Source of the DNA: CAZIHO01 sp964538875 | GTDB lineage: Bacteria; Pseudomonadota; Gammaproteobacteria; Chromatiales; Chromatiaceae | NCBI GenBank assembly: GCA_964538875.1 | Contig: CAZIHO010000100.1 | Location: 1-13,430, forward strand | Reading direction: 5' to 3' | DNA length: 13,430 nucleotides | In this document: piece after piece, positions 7,008 through 13,430 of the stretch | Position numbering within the stretch: position 1 is the first letter of the stretch | How the letters are laid out: every line of letters starts with the position of its first letter | The notes under the pieces: generated by a model | What the model was told of the DNA's origin: nothing | The model's database searches: none | What the model saw: the letters and a program-made list of their open reading frames with translations, nothing else | Made by a program: the position numbers and the translations under genes

Positions 7008-7937
7008 ATGGGCTGGGGAAATTGGGGCTGGCGAGGCCCAGGCCAGCGCGCAGCCTGGATCGGCGCCCGGTGGCTGGCGGCCAACTGCCTGGCACTGCTG
7101 CTGTTCGGTTGCTCCAGCAACCCTAAGCAGGACGGCGGTCCCCGGGGGCCCATCGACTTTTCCAAGATTCCGGACGCGGTGCCCAAGGTGGAACCCTTGA
7201 GCAAGTACGGCAATCCACCCTCCTACCTGGTGGACGATATCCGCTATTACCCCATGGAGAGCAGCGCCGGCTACCAGGAGCGGGGCATCGCCTCCTGGTA
7301 TGGAACCAAATTCCATGGCAAGAAAACTAGCAGCGGCGACCCCTACGACATGTACAGCATGACCGCTGCCCACAAGACCTTGCCCCTGCCCACCTACGCC
7401 CGGGTCACTAATTTGCGCAACGGCCGCAGCATCGTCATCCGCATCAACGACCGGGGCCCGTTCGTTGCCAACCGCGTCATCGACCTGTCCTACGTGGCCG
7501 CCGGGAAGCTGGGCATCCTGGAGAACGGCACCGGCCTGGTGGACGTGACCGCCATTGATCCCCTGCGCCCCACCGATCTGCCCCCGGTGCAATACGCCGC
7601 CACCGACTCGGCAAGCCCGGCCCGGACCCCCAGCCCCACGCCGGTCGCCCCGGATGCTCGTCCCATCGCCCCAGCGGCTGCCGCGCCGCCCCAGTCCAGC
7701 GGCCCCACCCTGTATCTCCAGGTGGGGGCGTTCGCCAGCCGTCAGAACGCGGAGCGGTTGCGGGAGCGGGTGCAGGGCGGCATCGGGGCAACGGTTCGGG
7801 TGCAATCCTCCCAAAAGGATGGCCTGTCCATTTACCGGGTTCAGATTGGCCCCTTGGCGTCCGTCGATGCAGTGGACGATCTCACCAATCGCCTCCAGGA
7901 ACTGAACATCAGCGGCGCCCAGGTGAGGATCGACTAG
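7008..7937 (+). CDS. rlpA: RlpA-type septal-ring lipoprotein with SPOR domain, lytic transglycosylase
   Basis: RlpA family lipoproteins sit in the outer membrane; the Pseudomonas aeruginosa member cleaves denuded glycan strands, and the SPOR domain targets such strands at the division site. The 309-residue product has a lipobox LFGC ending at Cys35 after a rather long, Trp/Gly/Arg-rich N-region. The double-psi beta-barrel domain (about 90-185) follows, with GIASWYGTKFHGKKTSSG, TAAHKTLPLPTYARVTN and INDRGPF; His122 and Asp148 match the spacing of the P. aeruginosa active-site His131/Asp157. The usual Glu at the third site is Asp111 here. A Pro/Ala linker spans about 200-230, and a C-terminal SPOR domain covers about 233-309 (LYLQVGAFASRQNAERLRERV). 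The ATG is the first possible start after the in-frame mltB stop, without a clear ribosome site. dacA, usually next in E. coli, is absent. Confidence 0.95.
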   Translation: MGWGNWGWRGPGQRAAWIGARWLAANCLALLLFGCSSNPKQDGGPRGPIDFSKIPDAVPKVEPLSKYGNPPSYLVDDIRYYPMESSAGYQERGIASWYGTKFHGKKTSSGDPYDMYSMTAAHKTLPLPTYARVTNLRNGRSIVIRINDRGPFVANRVIDLSYVAAGKLGILENGTGLVDVTAIDPLRPTDLPPVQYAATDSASPARTPSPTPVAPDARPIAPAAAAPPQSSGPTLYLQVGAFASRQNAERLRERVQGGIGATVRVQSSQKDGLSIYRVQIGPLASVDAVDDLTNRLQELNISGAQVRID

Positions 7938-8044
7938 GCCGCCGGCACCCCCGCTGGGGCTCCCCTGGCCCAGCTGCCGATTGAGCCCGCCGCTTGCGTC
8001 CTGGTCCCGGATCCCAGAACATGCGCCGACTTGAAAACTATCAC
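7938..8044 (+). other. rlpA-dodecin gap with small GC hairpin
   Basis: No gene is seen in this gap, which ends at the dodecin ribosome-binding site. CCCC at 7949-7952 can pair with GGGG at 7956-7959 (loop GCT), and the same GGGG faces a second CCCC at 7962-7965. No T-run follows, so it is at best a weak terminator. A TTGCGT at 7994-7999 with GAACAT 17 bases on is too poor a promoter match to call. Confidence 0.3.
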
Positions 8045-8050
8045 GAGGAG
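8045..8050 (+). promoter_or_regulatory. Strong Shine-Dalgarno sequence of dodecin
   Basis: GAGGAG lies 8 bases before the ATG at 8059. It is among the best-spaced ribosome sites in the window and suggests high translation of the small protein. Confidence 0.65.
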
Positions 8051-8058
8051 AACCAGCC

Positions 8059-8271
8059 ATGTCCGACAACGTTTATAAGAAAGTTGAACTGGTGGGCACG
8101 TCCGCCGAAAGCGTGGAAAAAGCCATCAACAACGCCCTGGAACGGGCCTCCAAGAGCATCCGCCACATGGGCTGGTTCGAGGTCAAGGAAATCCGTGGCC
8201 AAATCCAGAATAACCAGGTTGGGCATTACCAAGTTACCCTGGAAATTGGATTCCGTCTTGACGAGGAATAA
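8059..8271 (+). CDS. Dodecin family flavin-binding protein
   Basis: Dodecins are proteins of about 70 residues that assemble into hollow dodecamers and bind flavins (FMN, riboflavin or related forms) as stacked pairs, acting as flavin storage or buffer proteins in the cytoplasm. The 70-residue product fits the family across its length: the YKKVELVGTSAESVEKAINNALERASKSI strand-helix segment at 6-34, the flavin-stacking Trp39 in HMGWFEV, and Gln58 in GHYQVTLEIGF, equivalent to the flavin-contacting Trp36 and Gln55 of Halobacterium dodecin. The start is well supported by GAGGAG 8 bases upstream. The gene sits between rlpA and rng, 121 bases after rlpA and 44 bases before rng, and has no known link with the cell wall or RNA decay. 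Which flavin or coenzyme it binds cannot be read from the sequence. Confidence 0.93.
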   Translation: MSDNVYKKVELVGTSAESVEKAINNALERASKSIRHMGWFEVKEIRGQIQNNQVGHYQVTLEIGFRLDEE

Positions 8272-8315
8272 GGCGAGGTACCCCAACCGACCCAGTCCCA
8301 GGCGAGGACGTGACG

Positions 8316-9770
8316 GTGAGTGAGGAACTCCTAATCAACGTCACTCCCCCGGAAACCCGGGTGGCCCTGATCGAAAACGGCATCCTGCAAGAAATCATCA
8401 TCGAGCGCAGCGCCCGCCGGGGATTGGTCGGCGACATCTATCGTGGTCGAGTCTGCCGGGTGCTACCCGGCATGCAGGCAGCCTTCGTGGACATTGGCCT
8501 CGAGCGGGCCGCGTTCCTGCACGCCTCCGACATCGGCAATCATGACGGCGAGCCCCGCAACGACCACATCCACGAACTGGTACGGGAAGGGGACCGGCTG
8601 GTGGTCCAGGTGGTCAAGGATCCCCTGGGCTCCAAGGGCGCCCGGCTGACCACCAACCTGTCCATTCCGTCCCGCTACTTGGTGTTCATGCCGGAGTTGC
8701 GCACCACCGGCGTGTCCCAAAAAATCGAGGACGATCAGGAACGCCTGCGATTGCGGGAAATCCTCACCCGGCATGCCGAGGGACTGGGCATCGGTGGTGG
8801 CTTCATCGCTCGCACCGCAGCGGAAGGTATCGCAGACGAGGCGCTGCTGGCGGACACTCAGTTCCTGGCACGCCTCTGGCTGTCGATCCAGGAACGGGGC
8901 CGGGAGGATGACAAAGTCGCCATGCTGCATGAGGACCTGCCGTTGGCGCTGCGGGCGCTGCGGGACCTGGTGGGGCCGGAGGTGGAGCGGATCCGGGTGG
9001 ACTCCCGGGCCACCTACCAAAGAAGCCGGGAGTTTTTGGAGAAGCTGATCCCCGACATTCTGCCCCGGCTGGAGTACTACACCGGCGAGCGCCCCCTGTT
9101 CGATTTGTACGGCATCGAGGACGAGATCCAGAAGGCCCTGGAGCGCAAGGTGCAGCTCAAGTCCGGCGGTCATTTGATTATCGACCAGACCGAGGCCATG
9201 ACCACCATCGACGTCAACACCGGCGCCTTCGTGGGTCATCGCACCCTGGAAGAAACCATTTTCAAAACCAACCTGGAAGCCACCCAGGCCATTTGCCGGC
9301 AACTGCGGTTGCGCAACCTGGGCGGCATCATCATCATCGACTTCATCGATATGCTGGAGGAAGAACACAAGCGCCTGGTGATGCGCGCCCTGGAACGCTG
9401 CCTGTCCAAGGATCACGCCAAGACCCACATCAGTGACGTGTCGTCCCTGGGCCTGGTGCAGATGACCCGCAAGCGGACCCGGGAATCCCTCCAGCACATC
9501 CTGTGCGCTCCCTGCCCCTGCTGCGGCGGGCGGGGCTCCCTCAAGACGGCGGAAACCACCTGCTACGAAATTTTCCGGGAAATCATCCGGGAAGCCCGCC
9601 AGTTCGACGCAGTGTCCATGCTGGTGCTGGCGTCGCCGGAAGTGGTGGGACGCCTGCTGGACGAGGAGGCCACCCACTTGGCCGAGCTAGAAGAATTCCT
9701 GGGCCGTCCCATCAAGCTGCAATCCGAGATGCTCTACACCCAGGAGCAATATGACGTGGTGCTGGTTTAG
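8316..9770 (+). CDS. rng: Ribonuclease G
   Basis: RNase G is a 5'-end-sensitive endoribonuclease related to RNase E; in E. coli it matures the 16S rRNA 5' end and degrades some mRNAs. With this GTG start the protein has 484 residues, close to E. coli RNase G (489) and much shorter than RNase E, with no C-terminal scaffold. An S1 domain occupies about 36-120 (GDIYRGRVCRVLPGMQAAFVDIG). Catalytic Mg-binding Asp residues are D299 in DVNTG and D342 in IIDFID, matching RNase E D303 and D346. A Zn-link motif CPCC (C400, C403) is followed by GGRG. GTG at 8316 is preferred over GTG at 8310 because GAGGA at 8304-8308 is 7 bases from the former but only 1 from the latter; it also gives MSEELLINVTP, like the E. 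coli N-terminus. In E. coli rng follows mreBCD-maf; here it is downstream of the mrd and lytic genes, without maf. Confidence 0.97.
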   Translation: MSEELLINVTPPETRVALIENGILQEIIIERSARRGLVGDIYRGRVCRVLPGMQAAFVDIGLERAAFLHASDIGNHDGEPRNDHIHELVREGDRLVVQVVKDPLGSKGARLTTNLSIPSRYLVFMPELRTTGVSQKIEDDQERLRLREILTRHAEGLGIGGGFIARTAAEGIADEALLADTQFLARLWLSIQERGREDDKVAMLHEDLPLALRALRDLVGPEVERIRVDSRATYQRSREFLEKLIPDILPRLEYYTGERPLFDLYGIEDEIQKALERKVQLKSGGHLIIDQTEAMTTIDVNTGAFVGHRTLEETIFKTNLEATQAICRQLRLRNLGGIIIIDFIDMLEEEHKRLVMRALERCLSKDHAKTHISDVSSLGLVQMTRKRTRESLQHILCAPCPCCGGRGSLKTAETTCYEIFREIIREARQFDAVSMLVLASPEVVGRLLDEEATHLAELEEFLGRPIKLQSEMLYTQEQYDVVLV

Positions 9771-9802
9771 CACCCCCGGCCATTGCCCTTGGTACCCGAC
9801 CC

Positions 9803-11614
9803 ATGAACGCTCCCCTGGACCGCCCCGAAACCCTGGCCAACATGTATCGTGTGCTCTGGGCCCAGGCGGCCGGGGTACGGCACATCTTCCTGGCCGCGTT
9901 CGCCTTCCTGCTGGTGTCCCAGCTCATCATGCTGGCGGTGCCCTGGCTGGCGGGCCAGGCCATCGACGCCATCCAGCAAGCTGGCGCGGGCCACTTGCGT
10001 GACGCGGGCAAGTGGCTGGCGTTGCTGTTGCTCGCCACCTTCGCCAGTTGGCTGTTTCACGGCCCCGGCCGCATCCTGGAACGGAACGTGGCGCTGGCGG
10101 TTTATGAACGCCTGTCCAATCAACTGATGGAGCGGCTGTTCGCCGCGCCCCTGTCCTGGCATCAGCGACATCATTCCGGGGAGACCCTGCACCGGGTCCA
10201 GCAAAGCACTGGCGCCCTCTACGACTTCGCCCAAAGCCAATACATCTATTTGCAGAACACCGTGAAGGTATTTGGCCCCATCATTGCCCTGTGGCTGATC
10301 TCGCCCCTGGTGGGCACGGTGGCCATCGTCGGCTACGGTCTGCTGGGCGGCATCATCCTGCTGTTCGACCGCCAGATGATGCGCATCTCGGTCCAGGAGA
10401 ACCAGGCGGACCGGCGCTATTCCGCAGCGTTGGTGGACGCCCTGGGCAACGTGTTCAGCATCACCGCGCTGCGCCGGGGCGCGGCGGTGGCGTCCCTGGT
10501 GGCGGAAAGATTGCGCGCCACCTTCGCGCCTCAGCGAAAAAGCATTCTGCTCAATGAAGGCAAGTGGGCCAGCGTGGATCTGCTCTCCACCCTGCTCTGG
10601 TGCGTCCTGGTGACCCTCTACGCGGTACTGGCGACCCAGGAGGCGGCAGCGGGCACCACCAGCGGCGTAGCCCTGGGTAAGGTGTTCATGGTGTACGAAT
10701 ACTCCCAGCAGGCGGGTGGCGTCATCACTGCCCTGGCGGTGCACTTCCAATCCCTGGCCCGGCATCGCACCAGCATCGCCGCCGCGCAGCCGATCCAGGA
10801 TGCGCCCCAGGGGGAGTTACCTAGCGCGCCCCAAGCCAGTGGTTGGCACCAGCTCAAGCTGACCGGCCTGACCCATGCGTATCACGAGGCAGATCCGCCG
10901 GTGCTCCGCGATCTGCAACTGGAACTTACCCGGGGCCGCCGCTATGCCCTGATCGGCGCCAGTGGCTCCGGCAAGACCAGCCTGATGCGGGTGCTGGCGG
11001 GACTGGACCGGCCCACCCAGGGACAACTGCGGCTGGACGGTGAGGAAATTCCGGATTTGAGCGCCCGTCTGCGCCGGGAAGCGACCCTGATCCCCCAGCA
11101 GGCGGAAATCTTCGAGGGCAGCATCGCCGACAACCTGTTGCTCGGCGCCCAGGCGGAACCCCAGGTGCTGGACGCCGCCCTGCGCGCCTCCTGCATCGAG
11201 GCATTCGTGGCCGCCCAACCGGGGGGACTGGACAGCCACCTGGCCCAGGGCGGCGCCAACTGGTCTGGCGGTCAACGCCAACGGCTGGCCCTGGCCCGGG
11301 GTGGACTGGCCGCCCAAGGCAGTTCCCTGGTCCTGCTGGATGAACCCACCAGCAGCCTAGACACGGACACGGAAGCACGCCTGTTTCAGGGTTTTTTCGA
11401 CTTTTTTGCTGGCGCCTGCCTGATTTCATCGGTACACCGGCTGCACCTGCTAGACCGCTTCGACCAGGTCATCCTCATGGAGGGGGGGCGGGTTGTGGAC
11501 CGGGGCACGCAGGCGGAACTGAACGTCCGTTGCGGGACGTTTCGCGCTCTGTTGGCGGCCCAGGGCAATACCCCGGATTCTCAAACTGCCGCCGAGTCCA
11601 GCCCAAGGGTTTGA
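9803..11614 (+). CDS. ABC half-exporter (fused membrane and ATPase domains), substrate unknown
   Basis: This 603-residue protein has the layout of a type IV exporter half-transporter that would work as a homodimer or heterodimer in the inner membrane. The membrane domain covers about 25-325, with hydrophobic segments near 27-50, 70-86, 153-190 (two) and 257-280, and another near 300. The nucleotide-binding domain shows Walker A GASGSGKTS at 385-393, Q-loop residues Q432/Q433, signature WSGGQ at 487-491 (Trp in place of the common Leu), Walker B LVLLDEP at 509-515 with Glu514, D-loop SSLD and H-loop His545. All ATPase residues are present. No peptidase domain is present and no partner subunit or membrane-fusion gene is adjacent, so lipid, drug or peptide export cannot be separated. 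It starts 32 bases after rng with no visible Shine-Dalgarno sequence; ATG at 9842 is an alternative start. I would not assign msbA or cydC/D. Confidence 0.9.
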   Translation: MNAPLDRPETLANMYRVLWAQAAGVRHIFLAAFAFLLVSQLIMLAVPWLAGQAIDAIQQAGAGHLRDAGKWLALLLLATFASWLFHGPGRILERNVALAVYERLSNQLMERLFAAPLSWHQRHHSGETLHRVQQSTGALYDFAQSQYIYLQNTVKVFGPIIALWLISPLVGTVAIVGYGLLGGIILLFDRQMMRISVQENQADRRYSAALVDALGNVFSITALRRGAAVASLVAERLRATFAPQRKSILLNEGKWASVDLLSTLLWCVLVTLYAVLATQEAAAGTTSGVALGKVFMVYEYSQQAGGVITALAVHFQSLARHRTSIAAAQPIQDAPQGELPSAPQASGWHQLKLTGLTHAYHEADPPVLRDLQLELTRGRRYALIGASGSGKTSLMRVLAGLDRPTQGQLRLDGEEIPDLSARLRREATLIPQQAEIFEGSIADNLLLGAQAEPQVLDAALRASCIEAFVAAQPGGLDSHLAQGGANWSGGQRQRLALARGGLAAQGSSLVLLDEPTSSLDTDTEARLFQGFFDFFAGACLISSVHRLHLLDRFDQVILMEGGRVVDRGTQAELNVRCGTFRALLAAQGNTPDSQTAAESSPRV

Positions 11615-11823
11615 CGCCATACCCGTCCGTTGTTCTAATCCGAGCCGAGGCGCGCTAAAGGTATTTTTAAAGCACTTTTTTCTTATTAGCGCATTACATC
11701 TGGGCTTTTGCCAGGTTCATCGCAGGTCGCCGACGGCGCCGAGTTGGCTCTTGCCCAACACCCCATGACTGATTTGGATACCCTTATTTTTTTTGTCCAA
11801 CTGACCAGACCCAGGTTTTACTC
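11615..11823 (+). promoter_or_regulatory. AT-richer intergenic region before manC with several inverted repeats
   Basis: This 209-base stretch has no credible gene and is clearly AT-richer than its flanks. GCGCTAA at 11652-11658 and TTAGCGC at 11686-11692 form a perfect 7-base inverted repeat around a 27-base core rich in A/T (TATTTTTAAAGCACTTTTTTC). Smaller repeats are GTTGG/CCAAC at 11743-11747 and 11755-11759, and TTGGA/TCCAA at 11774-11778 and 11796-11800, the latter enclosing a run of eight T (11787-11794). No clear -35/-10 pair is seen. It probably holds the end of the ABC transporter transcript and the manC promoter; the individual sites cannot be fixed from sequence. Confidence 0.55.
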
Positions 11824-13299
11824 ATGCAACTCCAGCCCGTCATCCTATCCGGTGGTTCCGGCTCCCGCCTTTGGCCCCTATCCAGAGAGACCTACCCCAA
11901 GCAGTTCCTGCCCCTGACCAGCGAGCACACCATGCTCCAGGAAACGGTGCGCCGCCTGGACGGCCTGGACAATCACCGCCAAGCGCTGCAAGTATTGGAT
12001 CCCCTGGTGGTCTGTAACGAGGCTCACCGCTTCCTGGTGGCGGAGCAGCTGCGCTTCATGGGCCGGCGCGCCGGTGCCATCCTGCTGGAACCCAGCGGCC
12101 GCAACACGGCGCCAGCCCTGACCCTGGCGGCCCTGAACGCCTTGGAGCAGGGCCCGGATCCGGTGCTGCTGGTGATGCCCGCCGATCACAGCATCGCCGA
12201 TGAGCCGGAATTTCAGCGCCGGGTGTCCCAGGCCCTGGATTTCGCCGATCAGGGCGCGGTGATCACCTTCGGCATCGTGCCGGCCAAACCGGAAACTGGC
12301 TACGGCTACCTGCGCCAAGGCGCCGCCTATCCGGACCCGGATTCCAAACTCGGCGTATTCCACTTGGATCGGTTCGTAGAAAAGCCGGATCTAGCCACCG
12401 CCCAACAGTACTTGGACGACGGCGGCTATTGCTGGAACAGCGGCATCTTCATCCTCAAGGCCCGCATCTGGCTGGACCTGATCGCCGGCCTGCGCCCGGA
12501 CATCGCCGACGCGGCCGGCCGGGCCTACCGGGGCGGTCACCAGGAAGCAGAATTTTTCCGGCTAGACACCGAAGCTTTCAAGGCCTGCCCCAGCGACTCC
12601 ATCGACTATGCGGTGATGGAGCGCCTGACCGACACCGGCGCGCCCGGCCTAGCACTAATGTTGCCCCTGGACGCGGGCTGGACCGACCTGGGCGCCTGGT
12701 CGGCCCTTTGGGAAGCCCGTGTTCAGGACGAATTCGGCAACGTGTTGGAAGGAGATGCCTTCGTCCACGACGCCCGGGACAACCTGCTCATTGCCCAGCA
12801 CCGCATGCTGGCGGTGGTGGGACTGAACAACCTGGTGGTAGTGGAAACGCCGGACGCGGTGCTGGTGGTCAGCAAGGACCGCGCCCAGGACGTGAAGGCG
12901 GTGACCCAACACCTGGAGCGGGAACAACGCCAGGAATTGCGTCAGCACCGCCGCTGCCATCGCCCCTGGGGCAGCTTCGAGCCCATCGACATGGGCGCCC
13001 GCTATCAGGTCAAACGCCTCACGGTGGCGCCCCATCAGGCCCTCTCCCTACAAATGCACCTTCACCGGGCCGAACATTGGGTGGTGGTCACCGGCACCGC
13101 CCGGGTCACCTGCGAGGATAAGGTATTCCTGCTGACCGAAAACCAATCCGCCTATATCCCGGTTGGCGCCCGGCACCGGCTGGAAAATCCGGGCACCATT
13201 CCCCTGGAGATCATCGAGGTCCAGTCCGGTGGCTATTTGGGCGAAGACGACATCGTGCGCTTCGAGGACGCCTACCGCCGCGATACCGCCGCTTCCTAA
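11824..13299 (+). CDS. manC: Bifunctional mannose-1-phosphate guanylyltransferase / mannose-6-phosphate isomerase
   Basis: Enzymes of this type II family (ManC, AlgA, XanB) make GDP-mannose from mannose-1-phosphate and GTP, and many also interconvert fructose-6-phosphate and mannose-6-phosphate. GDP-mannose feeds O-antigen, capsule or exopolysaccharide. The 491-residue protein starts with the nucleotidyltransferase signature at 8-28 ([12 protein letters not shown], then ETYPKQF). It carries the sugar-phosphate motif FVEKPD at 184-189, NSGIF at 205-209, and the [12 protein letters not shown] stretch at 281-292. The C-terminal cupin isomerase domain runs from about 380 and shows [19 protein letters not shown] at 410-419 (metal His412, His414, Glu417) and His451 in GARHRLEN. 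Both active sites look intact. It stands alone without other sugar-nucleotide genes nearby. The ATG has only a weak upstream AGG. Whether the isomerase works cannot be told from sequence. Confidence 0.96.
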
Positions 13300-13369
13300 G
13301 CAGCGGTTCTGTTTTAGGTTTTACCTTAACGTCCGCTATGCTCCTGGGTTTTTTTGGGGACCCCGGGCC
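13300..13369 (+). promoter_or_regulatory. manC-ychF intergenic region, possible weak terminator and ychF promoter
   Basis: CCTAA at 13295-13299 (the end of manC) pairs with TTAGG at 13314-13318, followed by TTTT; alternatively AGGT at 13316-13319 pairs with ACCT at 13323-13326. Either would be a weak terminator. TATGCT at 13337-13342 resembles a -10 box but lacks a convincing -35 box. GGGGA at 13356-13360, 9 bases before the ychF ATG, is a plausible ribosome site. Confidence 0.35.
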
Positions 13370-13430
13370 ATGGGATTCAAATGCGGCATCGTGGGCCTGC
13401 CCAACGTGGGCAAGTCCACCCTCTTCAACG
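13370..13430 (+). CDS. ychF: Ribosome-associated GTPase/ATPase YchF, N-terminal fragment
   Basis: Only the first 20 codons lie in the window; the gene runs off the right edge. The translated start [20 protein letters not shown] matches the conserved N-terminus of YchF (OLA1 family), including the P-loop GLPNVGKST at 9-17. YchF is a cytoplasmic P-loop NTPase of the Obg-related group that binds ribosomes and prefers ATP in several species, and is linked to stress responses. In many gammaproteobacteria it follows pth (peptidyl-tRNA hydrolase); here it follows manC. The start is secure because the first residues are nearly invariant in the family. Confidence 0.95.

Noticed and set aside
6969..8069. 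Minus-strand open frame of 366 codons opposite rlpA
   Set aside because: It covers the well-supported rlpA gene, resembles no family, and has no ribosome site. It is a composition artefact.
8463..9677. Long minus-strand open frame of 404 codons opposite rng
   Set aside because: It is antisense to the RNase G gene, which has all its catalytic motifs. The translation is rich in His/Gln/Gly/Asp with no recognisable domain, as expected from GC-biased codon use.
9767..10765. Minus-strand open frame of 332 codons opposite the ABC transporter
   Set aside because: It has low-complexity His/Gln/Gly-rich translation opposite a gene with an intact exporter domain.
11708..11917. Small open frame overlapping the manC start
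   Set aside because: It runs through the AT-rich control region into the secure manC N-terminus in another frame, and has no ribosome site or domain.
13345..13360. T-run at 13349-13355 as a Rho-independent terminator
   Set aside because: No stable stem immediately precedes the T-run, and it lies only about 15 bases before the ychF start.

Overview
The window reads as chromosomal DNA from a GC-rich gammaproteobacterium. The basis is gene content and protein style: MreB/MreC/MreD, PBP2, RodA, MltB and RlpA of gammaproteobacterial type, an RNase G of the short E. coli CafA type, a bifunctional AlgA/ManC-like enzyme, and a YchF N-terminus of the usual proteobacterial form. A genus cannot be assigned from the sequence alone. 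All twelve genes lie on the + strand. No mobile element, tRNA, rRNA, CRISPR array or phage gene is visible.

Region 1 (1-6995, possibly to 7937) is a lateral cell-wall elongation cluster: mreB, mreC, mreD, mrdA (PBP2), rodA, mltB, rlpA. MreB filaments, MreC and MreD position the RodA glycosyltransferase and the PBP2 transpeptidase. MltB and RlpA are a periplasmic and an outer-membrane-anchored enzyme that cut or remodel glycan strands. The genes are tightly packed except for 184 bases between mreB and mreC (as called here), which hold a strong GC hairpin, and 85 bases between mreD and mrdA, which hold a second GC hairpin. mreC appears to start at an unusual ATC codon.

Region 2 (7938-9770) holds a dodecin (small flavin-binding protein) and rng (RNase G). 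In E. coli rng lies just downstream of mreBCD and maf, and rlpA lies in a separate mrdAB-rlpA-dacA locus. This window therefore looks like a merged version of the two loci, with maf, dacA, ybeD and lipBA not present and dodecin inserted.

Region 3 (9771-11614) is one ABC half-exporter with fused membrane and ATPase domains; its substrate is unknown. Region 4 (11615-13430) begins with a 209-base AT-richer gap that probably holds control signals. It is followed by manC, which makes GDP-mannose for surface polysaccharide, and by the first 20 codons of ychF, cut by the window edge.

Most of the window is conserved housekeeping content, and I see no convincing new biological system. The most interesting points are the apparent AUC initiation codon of mreC, the mreB-mreC intergenic hairpin, the hybrid gene order with dodecin, and the same-frame arrangement of mltB and rlpA across one UAG stop.
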